Assembly (NCBI RefSeq): GCF_003351225.1
Contig: NZ_QQSY01000004.1
Coordinates: 1 to 64,000 of the forward strand
DNA: 64,000 bases
Direction of reading: 5' to 3'
Source of the DNA: Dyella solisilvae
GTDB lineage: Bacteria > Pseudomonadota > Gammaproteobacteria > Xanthomonadales > Rhodanobacteraceae
The notes under the pieces were generated by a model. The model saw only the letters and a program-made list of their open reading frames with translations. It did no database searches and was not told where the DNA came from. Shown here one piece after another: positions 35,972-44,828 of this stretch; position 1 is the first letter of the stretch; each line of letters starts with the position of its first letter. The position numbers were made by a program, and so were the translations under genes.

Positions 35972-36003
35972 AGCCCCCGGCGGAAAACCGGGGGCTTATT
36001 TGA
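35972..36003 (+). terminator. intrinsic terminator of ssb
   Basis: AGCCCCCGG (35972-35980) and CCGGGGGCT (35988-35996) form a perfect 9-bp GC-rich stem with loop CGGAAAA, followed by TATTTG. It starts about 37 bases after the ssb stop. Confidence 0.9.
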
Positions 36004-36224
36004 TTCTGGACCGGGACGGATGGCCATCGCAGAACCAAGACGCGGGTGGTGCGTGAGCTTTCAAGTTCAACGAAGACAGGAGTCGCGCGTGCTGACGTGC
36101 GGTCTCCGCGCTGATCGCGCAAAACTTGCGAAGAATTTACGCGCAGGCCTTCGCCGCATGTAGTGCCTTTATCCGCAGTGCGCGCAGCATGACGCATCGA
36201 CCACTGTCGGCCACGGTTAGGCAC

Positions 36225-36644
36225 ATGACTATCCTGATCCTGCAGGGACCACATCCTGGCCAGCGGCCGCTTGGCGAGGATATCTCCAACGGACTTCGGC
36301 AACTGGCGCGCGCCGCCGGGCGCACGCTGTCGATATCGCGTTGCGCCGGATTGCGCGAGTTGGTCGGTTCGATCCGTTCGGCTTCGCGCGCGGATACCGA
36401 GTTCATGCTGATCGATCCGGGTGAGTTGGCCGAGCAGGCGCGGGAGCATCCCGAGGAAGGCCTGCAGGATGCACTGGCCCAGCTCGACTCTCCGTACATC
36501 GATGTTCACGCCGACAGCGCCACCACGCTGGAAACGACCGAGCCGCAACACGGCGCGCCGCTCGCGACCATCGTGATCAACGGCGACCTTGCCACGAGTT
36601 ACCGCATCGCCCTGGCCATCGCCTTGCGCCGGCTGGCGGCCTGA
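36225..36644 (+). CDS. type II dehydroquinase-like (AroQ-like) protein without clear catalytic residues
   Basis: A 139-residue protein with the layout of type II 3-dehydroquinate dehydratase: ILILQGPHPGQRPLG in place of the NGPNLNLLG loop, GLRELVGSIRSA, MLIDPGELAEQ in place of INPGAYTHTS, PYIDVHADS in place of PFIEVHLSN and a final ATIVINGDLATSYRIALAIAL. The catalytic Tyr of the flexible loop and the catalytic His are not conserved, so it is probably a non-catalytic paralogue. The start at 36225 gives the normal N-terminus; a frame from 36126 and an ATG at 36189 are also open and no good ribosome binding site decides. Confidence 0.6.
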   Translation: MTILILQGPHPGQRPLGEDISNGLRQLARAAGRTLSISRCAGLRELVGSIRSASRADTEFMLIDPGELAEQAREHPEEGLQDALAQLDSPYIDVHADSATTLETTEPQHGAPLATIVINGDLATSYRIALAIALRRLAA

Positions 36645-36746
36645 ATCCGTGCGCCGGCGTTGCCTGCGGTGCGCTTTACGATATCTATACGCGCCCCGCG
36701 TCGGCGCATACCGCATCTTTATGCGGGCTGGCCGCACAATGCCGAC

Positions 36747-36986
36747 ATGAAGCCGATCACCACGCCGAAGCAAGCTGGCTGGCGCTATGCAGCCGCCTGC
36801 GCAACGGTCATCACGGGCGCGTCGTTTGCCTATGCGCTCGCCCAACTCATGGGTGGTCGCGCGGCTGAGGCCGGTCCGTGGCGATTCCTGTCCGTGGCTT
36901 CGCTGTATGCCTGCGTGCTGCTCGCGCGCCGTTGGTGGATTGCGACGGCGCGGCGCGCCCGTTCGCGGCAAGCGGCCCCCCGTTGA
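36747..36986 (+). CDS. small membrane protein before the KdpD-like kinase
   Basis: A 79-residue protein with two hydrophobic segments (about 14-33 and 44-60) and a strongly basic C-terminus (RRWWIATARRARSRQ). Family not recognised. It ends six bases before the start chosen for the kinase, so it may be translated with it. Confidence 0.5.
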   Translation: MKPITTPKQAGWRYAAACATVITGASFAYALAQLMGGRAAEAGPWRFLSVASLYACVLLARRWWIATARRARSRQAAPR

Positions 36987-36991
36987 CGTCC

Positions 36992-38551
36992 ATGCGTGTC
37001 GCCTCTGCACCCTGGTCGCCCGGTTCCCCGGCGTCTGCCCCGTCCATCGCTCGTCGCGTGGCCGCGATGGCGTCGACGCATGGCCTGCTGCCGGCGTTGC
37101 TGGCCTGCGCGGTGGCGACGCTGGCGGCGGGCGTGCTGCTGCGCGTGTTCGACCTGTCCAACGTCGTGATCCTGTTCCTGTTCACCGTCGTGCTGGTGGC
37201 GCTGCGCTGGGGCAAGCTGGCGGGCGCGGTGGCGGCGCTGTTCGGCGTGGTCAGCTTCGACTTTTTCTTCGTGCCGCCGGTGTATTCGTTCCATCTGTCG
37301 GACACGCAATACCTGTTCACCTTCGCGTTGACGCTGGTGGTGGCGTTGGTGATCGGGCAACTCGCGGCGAGACTGCGCGAGGAGACCGCTTCGGCGATCG
37401 CCGGCGAACATCGCGCCACGGCATTGGCCAACGTGGCCGGCCTGCTCTCGGCGGCGGTCAGCACCGAGGAAATTGTCGACGAGTGCAACAACACCATTGC
37501 GCCGATGTTCGGCTCCCGCGGCTGGTTGCTGTTGCCGGATGCGCAAGGGCGGATCAACACGCAAGAGCCCATGCTCGATGGCGCAGTGGCGCAGTGGGTT
37601 TATGCGCGGGGGCGGGAAGCGGGCTGCGATCGTTCGGGCGAAGGTTCGCCGGTGAGATACACCCCGGTGGTGTCTCCGCTGGGAACGCGCGGCGTGCTGG
37701 CGCTGCAGGGCGTGGCGCCGTCGCCTTCCGCTGCGGGCGAGCAGCAGCGGTTGTTCGAGGCGTGCTGTGCGCTGATCGGACAGGCGCTGGAACGCATCCA
37801 TTTCGCTGATCTTGCACGGGAGGCCGAAGTGCGCATCGAAGGCGAGCGGCTGCGCCATGCACTGCTGGCCGCGGTATCGCACGACCTGAAGACGCCGCTT
37901 ACCGCCATCCGCGGCATGGCCGAGACGCTGGAGTCAGCGACCGGGTTGCCGCAGGCGGAGCGCGTGAGTGCGGTGCGCGCCATCCGCGACCAAAGCGATG
38001 CGCTGCACCGGCTGGTGGTGAACCTGCTGGACCTGGCGCGCATGCAGGAGCATGGCATCCATTTGAACCGGGAATGGCATGCGATCGGCGAAGTGGTCGA
38101 GGTGGCGCTGGCAGGGGCCGCCATGGCGCTGGGCGCCCGGCAAATCCATATCCATCTGGATGCCGACCTGCCACTGGTGGAACTCGATGCCTGCCTGTTC
38201 GAGCGCGTGCTGGCGAATCTGCTCGACAACGCCGCCAAGTACACGCAGGCGCGCGCCAATCTGTGGATCGGCGCACACGTCGGCGGCAACGGACTGCTGC
38301 TGCAGGTCGAAGACGATGGGCCGGGGCTGCCGTCCGATGTGCTGCCGGAAACGTTGTTTGCCCCTTTCGCGCGCGGCGTGCGTGAATCGGCCATCAGCGG
38401 CGTGGGTCTCGGTCTCACCTTGTGCCGCAGCATCGTGGAGGCGCACGGCGGCGCCTTGCACGCCTATCCGCGCCAACCGGTCGGCGCCCGCTTCGAGATA
38501 CGTCTTCCGCTGCGCCAGCCGCCGTCGATCGAGCCGGAGCAAAACTTGTGA
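36992..38551 (+). CDS. kdpD: short KdpD-like sensor histidine kinase
   Basis: A 519-residue kinase that matches only the C-terminal two thirds of KdpD: the DUF4118 four-helix membrane unit (VILFLFTVVLVALRWGKLAG, FDFFFVPPVYSF), a GAF-like domain, HisKA with His297 in AVSHDLKTPLTAIRGM, and HATPase with NLLDNAAKYT and SGVGLGLTLC. The roughly 370-residue N-terminal KdpD sensor with Walker motifs and the USP domain is missing, and no kdpFABC is nearby. Its stop overlaps the start of kdpE (GTGA). The start at ATG 36992 is a choice; the frame is open from 36878. Confidence 0.85.
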   Translation: MRVASAPWSPGSPASAPSIARRVAAMASTHGLLPALLACAVATLAAGVLLRVFDLSNVVILFLFTVVLVALRWGKLAGAVAALFGVVSFDFFFVPPVYSFHLSDTQYLFTFALTLVVALVIGQLAARLREETASAIAGEHRATALANVAGLLSAAVSTEEIVDECNNTIAPMFGSRGWLLLPDAQGRINTQEPMLDGAVAQWVYARGREAGCDRSGEGSPVRYTPVVSPLGTRGVLALQGVAPSPSAAGEQQRLFEACCALIGQALERIHFADLAREAEVRIEGERLRHALLAAVSHDLKTPLTAIRGMAETLESATGLPQAERVSAVRAIRDQSDALHRLVVNLLDLARMQEHGIHLNREWHAIGEVVEVALAGAAMALGARQIHIHLDADLPLVELDACLFERVLANLLDNAAKYTQARANLWIGAHVGGNGLLLQVEDDGPGLPSDVLPETLFAPFARGVRESAISGVGLGLTLCRSIVEAHGGALHAYPRQPVGARFEIRLPLRQPPSIEPEQNL

Positions 38552-39318
38552 CGCGTCAGCGCATTCTGTTGGTGGAGGATGAGGGCGATATCCGCCACTT
38601 CATCCGCGTCGCCCTCGAACGCGAGGGCATGACCGTATTCGAGGCGGCCAATGCGTGGGAGGCGCGCATCGCCGCGGCGAGCCGGCAACCGCAGCTGGTG
38701 ATCATGGACCTGGGCTTGCCCGACGGCGACGGCAAGGACGTGATCCGCGACCTGCGCGGCTGGTCCAGCGCGCCGGTGCTCGTGCTTTCGGCGCGAGAAC
38801 ACGAGCAGGAGAAAGTGGCGGCGCTGGAGGCGGGCGCTGACGACTACCTTGCCAAGCCCTTCGGTGTGCCGGAATTGTTGGCGCGCGTTCGCGCGCACTT
38901 GCGGCGGGCGAATCTGATCGGCATGGGCGGCGCCACGCTTTCCATCGTGCGCTTTGGTGACGTGCAGGTCGACCTGGCCACCTACGAGGTTTCCCGCAAC
39001 GGAGCCCCCGTGCACCTCACGCCGATCGAGTTCCGCCTGCTGGCCGCGTTGATCCGCGGGTACGGCAAGGTGATCACCTATCGGCAATTGCTGCTGGACG
39101 TGTGGGGCCCGGGTTATTCGGACCGGCCTCACTACGCGCGCGTCTACATGAACAATCTGCGGCAGAAGCTGGAAGAGGATCCGGCGCGGCCCCGTCATTT
39201 GGTCACCGAACTGCAGGTGGGGTACCGACTGGCCGGCATCTGTCGGGGCGAGGCGACCCTGTCGGCCGCCCCGCCCGTGCCGTCAGAACGTGGCCTTGAG
39301 ACCCGCTATCAGGCGTGA
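38548..39318 (+). CDS. kdpE: KdpE-like OmpR-family response regulator
   Basis: A 256-residue regulator: receiver with Asp-rich pocket (LVEDEGD), phospho-acceptor in VIMDLGLPDGDG, Lys in AKPFGVPEL, then an OmpR/PhoB winged helix (LTPIEFRLLAALI, VWGPGYSDRPHYARVYMNNLRQKLEEDP, GYRL). It starts at GTG 38548 overlapping the kinase stop. The C-terminus carries about 27 extra residues after GYRLAGI that overlap, tail to tail, the last 36 bases of the porin gene on the other strand. Confidence 0.92.
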   Translation: MTRQRILLVEDEGDIRHFIRVALEREGMTVFEAANAWEARIAAASRQPQLVIMDLGLPDGDGKDVIRDLRGWSSAPVLVLSAREHEQEKVAALEAGADDYLAKPFGVPELLARVRAHLRRANLIGMGGATLSIVRFGDVQVDLATYEVSRNGAPVHLTPIEFRLLAALIRGYGKVITYRQLLLDVWGPGYSDRPHYARVYMNNLRQKLEEDPARPRHLVTELQVGYRLAGICRGEATLSAAPPVPSERGLETRYQA

Positions 39319-40086
39319 GCCGTAGATGCTGCCCGAGGCATGCGTGTCGGTATCCCAATAGCGCAGGTCCAGCGACGTATGCGCATTGATCGCCCAGGTC
39401 ACGCCGAGATTCCAGGTGTTGTAGGCAAACCGGGTGGTGCTGCCATCGGGGTGGCTCACGTCGTGCGCGATGGTCTGGCGGCCAAAGGCGGCTGAGGCTG
39501 TCCAGTCTGGATTGATCGCATAGGCCAGGTTCGCTTCGCCGTACCAGGCATGTCCGGCGTTGCCCGGAAAGCGTGGCGAATAGTAGGCCGACCCACCCAG
39601 GGTAAAGGCGCCCAGCGTTTTCGTGCCGCGCAGATAGGCTTCCTCGTACGACTCGCGCACCGCGCTTGGCTGGTTGAGGTAGCTGTAATGGATATAGCCA
39701 AGGTCCAGATTGATGGTGGCGATGGTGGGGCGCCAGCCGCCGTAAAGATCGATCTCCTGGCTGGTGCTGGTGTCGCCGGACGGTGAAAAATCCACGTTGG
39801 ACGTCCACGTGCCCACATACCACTGGCTGCCATAGGCGACATCCAGGCCCGCAAAGCCGGAGGGGCGTTCATTGGTCTGGCTGATGCCGCGAAACGCGCA
39901 ATCGGTCTGGGCGCCGAAGTTGAACGCTACCTGCCAGCCAGGGGATGGCGCGGCGGGCGGCAGGGGCGGCGCAACGAAGTCGTCCGACTGCGTCGGTCCT
40001 GCTGCGTCCTGTGCAAAGGCAAGGCTGGCCGGGCCGACAAGCAGGGCTGCCAGCGCGACGCAAAGCGTCTTTCTCATGGGGTTCAT
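39283..40086 (-). CDS. TorF-family putative outer-membrane porin
   Basis: A 267-residue exported beta-barrel: signal peptide ending FAQD at about residue 26, a Pro-rich linker, then the TorF/Gcw_chp pattern VAFNFGAQTDCAFRGISQTNERPSGFAGLDVAYGSQWYVGTW, INLDLGYIHYSYL and a terminal Phe (GLKATF). The function is unknown beyond an outer-membrane location. Starts at 40086 or at the Met three codons later are equally possible. It converges on kdpE with a 36-base overlap. Confidence 0.85.
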   Translation of the reverse strand: MNPMRKTLCVALAALLVGPASLAFAQDAAGPTQSDDFVAPPLPPAAPSPGWQVAFNFGAQTDCAFRGISQTNERPSGFAGLDVAYGSQWYVGTWTSNVDFSPSGDTSTSQEIDLYGGWRPTIATINLDLGYIHYSYLNQPSAVRESYEEAYLRGTKTLGAFTLGGSAYYSPRFPGNAGHAWYGEANLAYAINPDWTASAAFGRQTIAHDVSHPDGSTTRFAYNTWNLGVTWAINAHTSLDLRYWDTDTHASGSIYGSRLIAGLKATF

Positions 40087-40230
40087 CCGCGTGGCGGTGC
40101 GCGAGTGGCTGACGGCGCACCTGGTGGAAACTGCCGCGAATGCTAGAAATAGCTGTCTAAAGACGGTGCTGAGTTTTCTGCGTGGATATCAAGGCCGCAT
40201 CAAGGTGCACAGGCGCGGTGTCGCGTGGCG

Positions 40231-41946
40231 TCAGAACTTGCTGTGCTCCACATCGCGCTCGCGGTGCATCAGTGTCCATTCGGCGTGCTCGGTCAGCGCG
40301 GCTTCGCCAAGGGCGTGAAGGATCTCGCGCTGCTTGGTCGGGTCGTTGGTGCGATCGAGCGCGGATCGCGCACTGGCGAAAATGCGTTGCATGAAGCGGT
40401 ACTGCCGGATCAGTTCCTTGTCGGCCTTGCGGTAGGCGTAAGCCTCGCGCACGGCGGCGACGATGGAGAGCACCGCCATCAGCAGCACCAGGCTGGCCTT
40501 GACCTCCGCCGGCAACTTGAGCGCGAAGGCGGCGAGGAAGACGCTGATGCTGATGCCGCCCCACAGGCTGATCAGGCCGATGGTTTCGGTAACGTGGTGC
40601 AAGCCCGTGCGCTCGAGGGTCTTGCGCTCGAAGTAATGCAGCTGGCCGCTCTTGCCGGACTCACCGACCCATTCATCGACCACGCTCGCCACCGCCTCGG
40701 GAGTGTGGTTGGTCGTCTCGTGGGAGGGCACGATGCCCGCCGCGCGCATCACGTGGCGGATCCAGCCAAGTTCGATGTTCTGCTTCTGGAGAAAGCCGTC
40801 CAGTGAGAACTCGTGCTCACCGCTCGCCGAAATGCCGGCGCGTCGCCAATACGACTGCACGCGCAGACCTTCGGCCAGAGCGCGGTAGTCCAGGTACTTG
40901 CGGTGCCACCCGCGATGCCTGGCCAGCAGCGCGACGATGCCGCCCAGGGCGAACAGTGACAGGAACATGTAGATCAGGAAATTCTGTTCGGACAGATGCG
41001 CATAGGCGGTAAAGGCAATGCCCATCAGCGCGGCGACAACATACGTCGTGCGCAGCGCCAACAGGACGCGCCGCTGGAAGTGCATGGCGAGCCAGTCGGA
41101 AGCCTGGAACATGCGGCCGATCACGCTGTTGGCATCAGCAGATGGGTCGGACTCCGGAGAAGACTCGGCGGCAATAGCTTCCGCATATTTGTCAACGTCG
41201 CCGTTGAATTCCGCCATATGGCCGAACATCACCCGAAATTCCGGAGGTGGCGCGCTGTCGTTGGTGGTGATGTCGCCCGAGCGCCACAACGTCTGCAGAG
41301 GCGCCAGGCCTGGGGCGACGTCGCCGTGCTCGTCCTCGCGCGAGCAGACGATGTGATACAGCAGGCGCTCGTCGCCGCTGCCGAGCACGTGGCGCGCTTC
41401 GCGGTGGCGCTCGGTGAGGCCGGGCAGGGCGCCGTTCAAGTGATAGTTGACCACCTGCGCCGTACCACCGAAGCGTCCGGTGTCCTTGCCGTTCCAGATC
41501 GCCAGCAGGATGTGGCAATGGCTGGCGATGAAGACGCCGGCCTTGGCATATTGGCGATCGCGTTCCGGCCCTGGCTCTTGGATCGCCTCCCGCGATACGC
41601 CGCGCAGGCGGGGTAGGCGCACCACCTCGGCACGCTCACAGAGCGCCTCGAAGTTGGCCCTGGCGACGGGGTTGGTGAAGTCGTCGAGGTAAAGATCCTT
41701 GGGCAGCGGCAAGGGCGCCACCAGGGTCGCGCCACAGTCCAGCGCCTCCTCAGCCACCAGTTGGTCACCGCCCTCGGCGAGGGCCGACAGCACCAGCAAG
41801 GGGAGGCCGGGGTACTCGGTGGCCATGCGTTGCAGAAAAGCCCGCACACGGACTCGAATCGGTTCGATCTCGTGTGCGGGAATGTTGCGGTGACTGGTCA
41901 CGCCGATGACCAGAGGGGCGGCGATGGTCTGGAAGCGTTTCACCAT
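40231..41946 (-). CDS. SLOG-like nucleotide-sensor protein with four membrane helices
   Basis: A 571-residue protein. The N-terminal 190 residues look like a SLOG/Rossmann nucleotide-binding domain: LVIGVTSHR, VLSALAEGGDQLVAEEAL, and ASHCHILLAIWNGKDTGRFGGTAQVV. After a helical middle come two membrane helices (about 288-312 and 320-342) and, further on, another pair (about 465-487 and 494-514), with a Arg-rich cytoplasmic tail. SLOG plus paired helices is the plan of SLATT-type effectors in bacterial conflict systems, where a ligand opens or oligomerises a membrane pore. Its start is 11 bases after the stop of the small tagged protein, and the four-gene cluster is all on this strand. Function inferred. 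Confidence 0.7.
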   Translation of the reverse strand: MVKRFQTIAAPLVIGVTSHRNIPAHEIEPIRVRVRAFLQRMATEYPGLPLLVLSALAEGGDQLVAEEALDCGATLVAPLPLPKDLYLDDFTNPVARANFEALCERAEVVRLPRLRGVSREAIQEPGPERDRQYAKAGVFIASHCHILLAIWNGKDTGRFGGTAQVVNYHLNGALPGLTERHREARHVLGSGDERLLYHIVCSREDEHGDVAPGLAPLQTLWRSGDITTNDSAPPPEFRVMFGHMAEFNGDVDKYAEAIAAESSPESDPSADANSVIGRMFQASDWLAMHFQRRVLLALRTTYVVAALMGIAFTAYAHLSEQNFLIYMFLSLFALGGIVALLARHRGWHRKYLDYRALAEGLRVQSYWRRAGISASGEHEFSLDGFLQKQNIELGWIRHVMRAAGIVPSHETTNHTPEAVASVVDEWVGESGKSGQLHYFERKTLERTGLHHVTETIGLISLWGGISISVFLAAFALKLPAEVKASLVLLMAVLSIVAAVREAYAYRKADKELIRQYRFMQRIFASARSALDRTNDPTKQREILHALGEAALTEHAEWTLMHRERDVEHSKF

Positions 41947-41957
41947 GTCTGTGCGAG

Positions 41958-42299
41958 TCAGTTGTTCTTGATGGACGGGTTGCCCGCGCCGCCACCGATG
42001 CCTACGGCGTTTGAGCTGTAAGTCTGGCCACCCGACGTGACGGATATGATGTACAGGTAGGTAGCGGACGAGCCGTTGCTATCAGTGACGGTGATCTCGC
42101 CATCCGTCACGACTGGCGTGCCGAACGGATTGGGCGGCGTGTAATTTCCCGCCGGGATCGTCAGCCCGCTGAATGCGAAGCTCTGGTTGTCACCCGGTAC
42201 CCACGTGATGGTCTCGTTGCCGTGGTTGACGTTATGAATTTCCGGGTTGACGGTCACTGGTGGAGTTTGCGTGGTATCGAGATAAACCTTGATGGTCAT
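41958..42299 (-). CDS. small beta-rich protein B, C-terminal GNPSIKNN
   Basis: A 113-residue soluble protein without signal peptide. It reads as one Ig-like beta-sandwich: NHGNETITWVPGDNQSFAF, a Pro-rich turn, ITVTDSNGSSATYLYIISVTSGGQTY, then a Gly-rich linker and the ending GNPSIKNN. The same last eight residues end the other small protein at 44829-45302. AAGGAG lies seven bases before ATG 42299. It is 11 bases upstream of the SLOG-like gene and 121 bases downstream of the TIR gene. Its family is not recognised; it could be a ligand, decoy or tagged substrate for its neighbours. Confidence 0.75.
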   Translation of the reverse strand: MTIKVYLDTTQTPPVTVNPEIHNVNHGNETITWVPGDNQSFAFSGLTIPAGNYTPPNPFGTPVVTDGEITVTDSNGSSATYLYIISVTSGGQTYSSNAVGIGGGAGNPSIKNN

Positions 42300-42420
42300 C
42301 GTCGTACTCCTTAGCGGAAGAAAAGAGGGTGATCGTCGATGCGCGCTTCTCCTTGCCCTGCCCGGTGCAGCCCTCCCAGGCCAATCCACATCCCGGGTGA
42401 ATTCGCAGAGTGGTCGTGAC

Positions 42421-44619
42421 TCAATTCATTCGAGTGGCCAACTCCTGGGTGAATGCGGCATTGACCGGATAGTCGATATGCGCGTGCCGCAGCACCTCGA
42501 CCAGCGCCAGGTCACGGTAACCGGTGTTCCATAGTTTGCGGATGATGGGCTTTGCCTCGTCAGTACGGTCCAGGGCCAGTAGCGCCTGCACCTCCAGGGC
42601 GAGCAGGCGTGGGTCTTCTCGTCCACTGGTGACGGACTGGATGCGCTGCAATGCTTCTTCCGCGATGCGCTGCGCGTCCTGGCGATCCTCGGTCACCGAG
42701 GCAAGTACCCGCTTGGCGTTCGCTTCGGCCAACAGGGTCGCGCGATCGTGGGGTTGCTGGGCAAGCAGCGCGGCCAGCATCGCCTCGGCTTCACGAACCT
42801 GTCGCTGTGCAAGATCGGCCTGGCCCTTGCCGCGCGACTGCTCGGCCCGCTCGGTCTGTGCCTCGGCGAACTCGCGACGCCAGCCGCTGTTGTCCGGATC
42901 CTGCCTGGTCAGGGCGGTAAACATCTCCAGGGACTGGTCGAGCAAGCGGGTGGCACGCTCGCTGTCGCCCGCAAGCCGTCTGAGTCGCGCGAGTTGCGAT
43001 GAATAAAGCGCGAAGTCCGCCCTGGCGTCCGCCCCCTGGCTATCGATCTTCATCAGTTGCACCGCGAGGTCGATGGCCTCCTGCAGTTGCCGGGAACCCG
43101 TCTCGACGTCACCCGTCAACGCCAGCGTGCGTCCAAGGATGGCGCGCGACGTCACGACGTTCTCCTTCTGGGAGTTGTCGCGGGGATTTTGCTCGGAAAG
43201 GCGGGTTTCGATGGCGTTGTCCGCCGCGTATTCGGTGATCGCCGTGGCGAGGTCGCCGCGCATCAGGGCGAGCTTGCCGAGGTTGTTATGCGCGCCGCCG
43301 AGTTGCACACCCCATTCGGAGTGGTTCGGATCGACCTTGACCAGTGCTTCGCATAGTTTCAGCACGTTGCGATAAGGGTCTTCGGCGAGATCGAGATGTC
43401 CCTGCGCCTCGAGCACATGACCGATATTGTTGTCGACCATCGCCAACTCGAACTGCAGCGTGTGGTCGTTCGCTGCATGTTGCCCGGCATCGGTGAGCAC
43501 TAGCCTCGCCGACTCGAAGCTTGTCTTGGCGGCATCGAGGTCACCCTGGCGCCAGTGGGTCATGCCGATATAGGCGAGCAGCCGGGCGTACGCCAGTTGC
43601 CATGCCGTGTTGCCTGGGTTGCGTGCGGTGAGTTTGGCGTCGATGACGGATGCTGCCTGGAAGGCATCGAGCGCGGCCGGCAGGTGGCCCTGGTCCAGCC
43701 TTACGGCGCCGATCCTCTCCAAAGCCTTGGCGCGTTGCGCCAGGGCTTCGTCGTTCACGTCGTCCACCGGCAGCGAACGAAAGTAACGCATCGCCTGGTC
43801 ATCAACGGACTCCATGATGTCCAGGCGCGACACCTCTTGCAGCTTGTCATTGAGATCGCCCAGCATGAAGTTGATCAGGTTCTCCGCCTGCTTCTGCCGC
43901 CGTTCGGCCGTCTTTGTGGCCACCACCGCGGCATTGCGGGCCACCACGGCGGCGATCGCCAGGATGCTGGTGGCGGCCATCACGATCAGGGAAAGCATGG
44001 CGACGGCGGTGAGCCGCCGCATGCGACGCTGCAGCTCGCGGCGCTTCAACGAGTCGTATCCCAGATCGAGCAGGCCGGCGATCAGCTTCAGCTTCGCGTT
44101 GGCCTTGCCGTCCTTGCCCGGGCGCGCGTCGGCGGCGATGGGTTCGGTCGGAACCGTGCCCAAGGCGCCGTCGGCATCGAGTTCAAAACGCAGCGCCGGC
44201 GCGAAGCACTCCTCGGCCTCTCGGCCGGCGAGCGTGCTCGCATTCGGCTCGCCGTCGACGATGAGGCAGAAGATTCGTTCGCCGCGCCCCAGTCGCTTGA
44301 AGGCAAGCACTTCCTCGTTGACCCAACGGGAAGCGGCCGACCGGGGCGAGCAGATCACGATGAGGTTGGCCGAAACCAGCAAGGCCTCGTTGACCTTGCG
44401 TCCAAGATCGGTCGCGCTGGCCAGCTCCTCGCGGTCGCGGAACACCGGCGCGAGGCGTCTCGGCACGGGACCCACGTCAGTTGCCTGGCCAACCAGTCGC
44501 CGTGGTACGCGGTAGGTTTCGAGCGCCTTGTGCAGCCAGTCAGCCCAGGTCTTGTCCTGATGGCTGTAGCTGATGAACGCGCGATACCGGAACTCCGGCA
44601 ATACGGGACCCTGCGCCAT
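42421..44619 (-). CDS. TIR-domain protein with membrane helix and TPR repeats
   Basis: A 732-residue protein. TIR domain at about 8-150: YRAFISYSHQDKTWADWLHKALE, RDREELA, and the BB/catalytic region SPRSAASRWVNEEV with the WxxxE glutamate needed for NAD cleavage. Then an acidic linker, one membrane helix (about 208-232), a coiled-coil and some ten TPR-like helical pairs to the end. TIR enzymes of bacterial immune systems degrade NAD+ or make signalling cyclic ADP-ribose; TPRs usually sense a partner. CAGGAG precedes ATG 44619; a GTG four codons earlier is too close to it. Confidence 0.88.
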   Translation of the reverse strand: MAQGPVLPEFRYRAFISYSHQDKTWADWLHKALETYRVPRRLVGQATDVGPVPRRLAPVFRDREELASATDLGRKVNEALLVSANLIVICSPRSAASRWVNEEVLAFKRLGRGERIFCLIVDGEPNASTLAGREAEECFAPALRFELDADGALGTVPTEPIAADARPGKDGKANAKLKLIAGLLDLGYDSLKRRELQRRMRRLTAVAMLSLIVMAATSILAIAAVVARNAAVVATKTAERRQKQAENLINFMLGDLNDKLQEVSRLDIMESVDDQAMRYFRSLPVDDVNDEALAQRAKALERIGAVRLDQGHLPAALDAFQAASVIDAKLTARNPGNTAWQLAYARLLAYIGMTHWRQGDLDAAKTSFESARLVLTDAGQHAANDHTLQFELAMVDNNIGHVLEAQGHLDLAEDPYRNVLKLCEALVKVDPNHSEWGVQLGGAHNNLGKLALMRGDLATAITEYAADNAIETRLSEQNPRDNSQKENVVTSRAILGRTLALTGDVETGSRQLQEAIDLAVQLMKIDSQGADARADFALYSSQLARLRRLAGDSERATRLLDQSLEMFTALTRQDPDNSGWRREFAEAQTERAEQSRGKGQADLAQRQVREAEAMLAALLAQQPHDRATLLAEANAKRVLASVTEDRQDAQRIAEEALQRIQSVTSGREDPRLLALEVQALLALDRTDEAKPIIRKLWNTGYRDLALVEVLRHAHIDYPVNAAFTQELATRMN

Positions 44620-44793
44620 GACAAGTCGCACTCCTGTACCAGCCAGTGCAATCCCTTGCCACGTCGTCCTTATTCATGGGCGGCAGTTCCGCTCTGCCAG
44701 CGCGCTCTGCGTCGCTGACTCCCCTTGCCGCCAAGCCTAGCACGCGATTCCGGGGAGGGGCTCTATGCCCTTTTGCCGGCTCGCGTGAGCGAC

Positions 44794-44825
44794 GAAGGCG
44801 CCTCAGCGGCCTTCATGGCGCCTTC
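44794..44825 (-). terminator. hairpin between small protein A and the TIR gene
   Basis: GAAGGCGCC (44794-44802) and GGCGCCTTC (44817-44825) pair perfectly, 9 bp, three bases past the stop of small protein A on this strand. There is no T-run. It could weaken read-through so that the small protein is made in excess over the TIR protein. Confidence 0.5.
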
Positions 44826-44828
44826 ACG

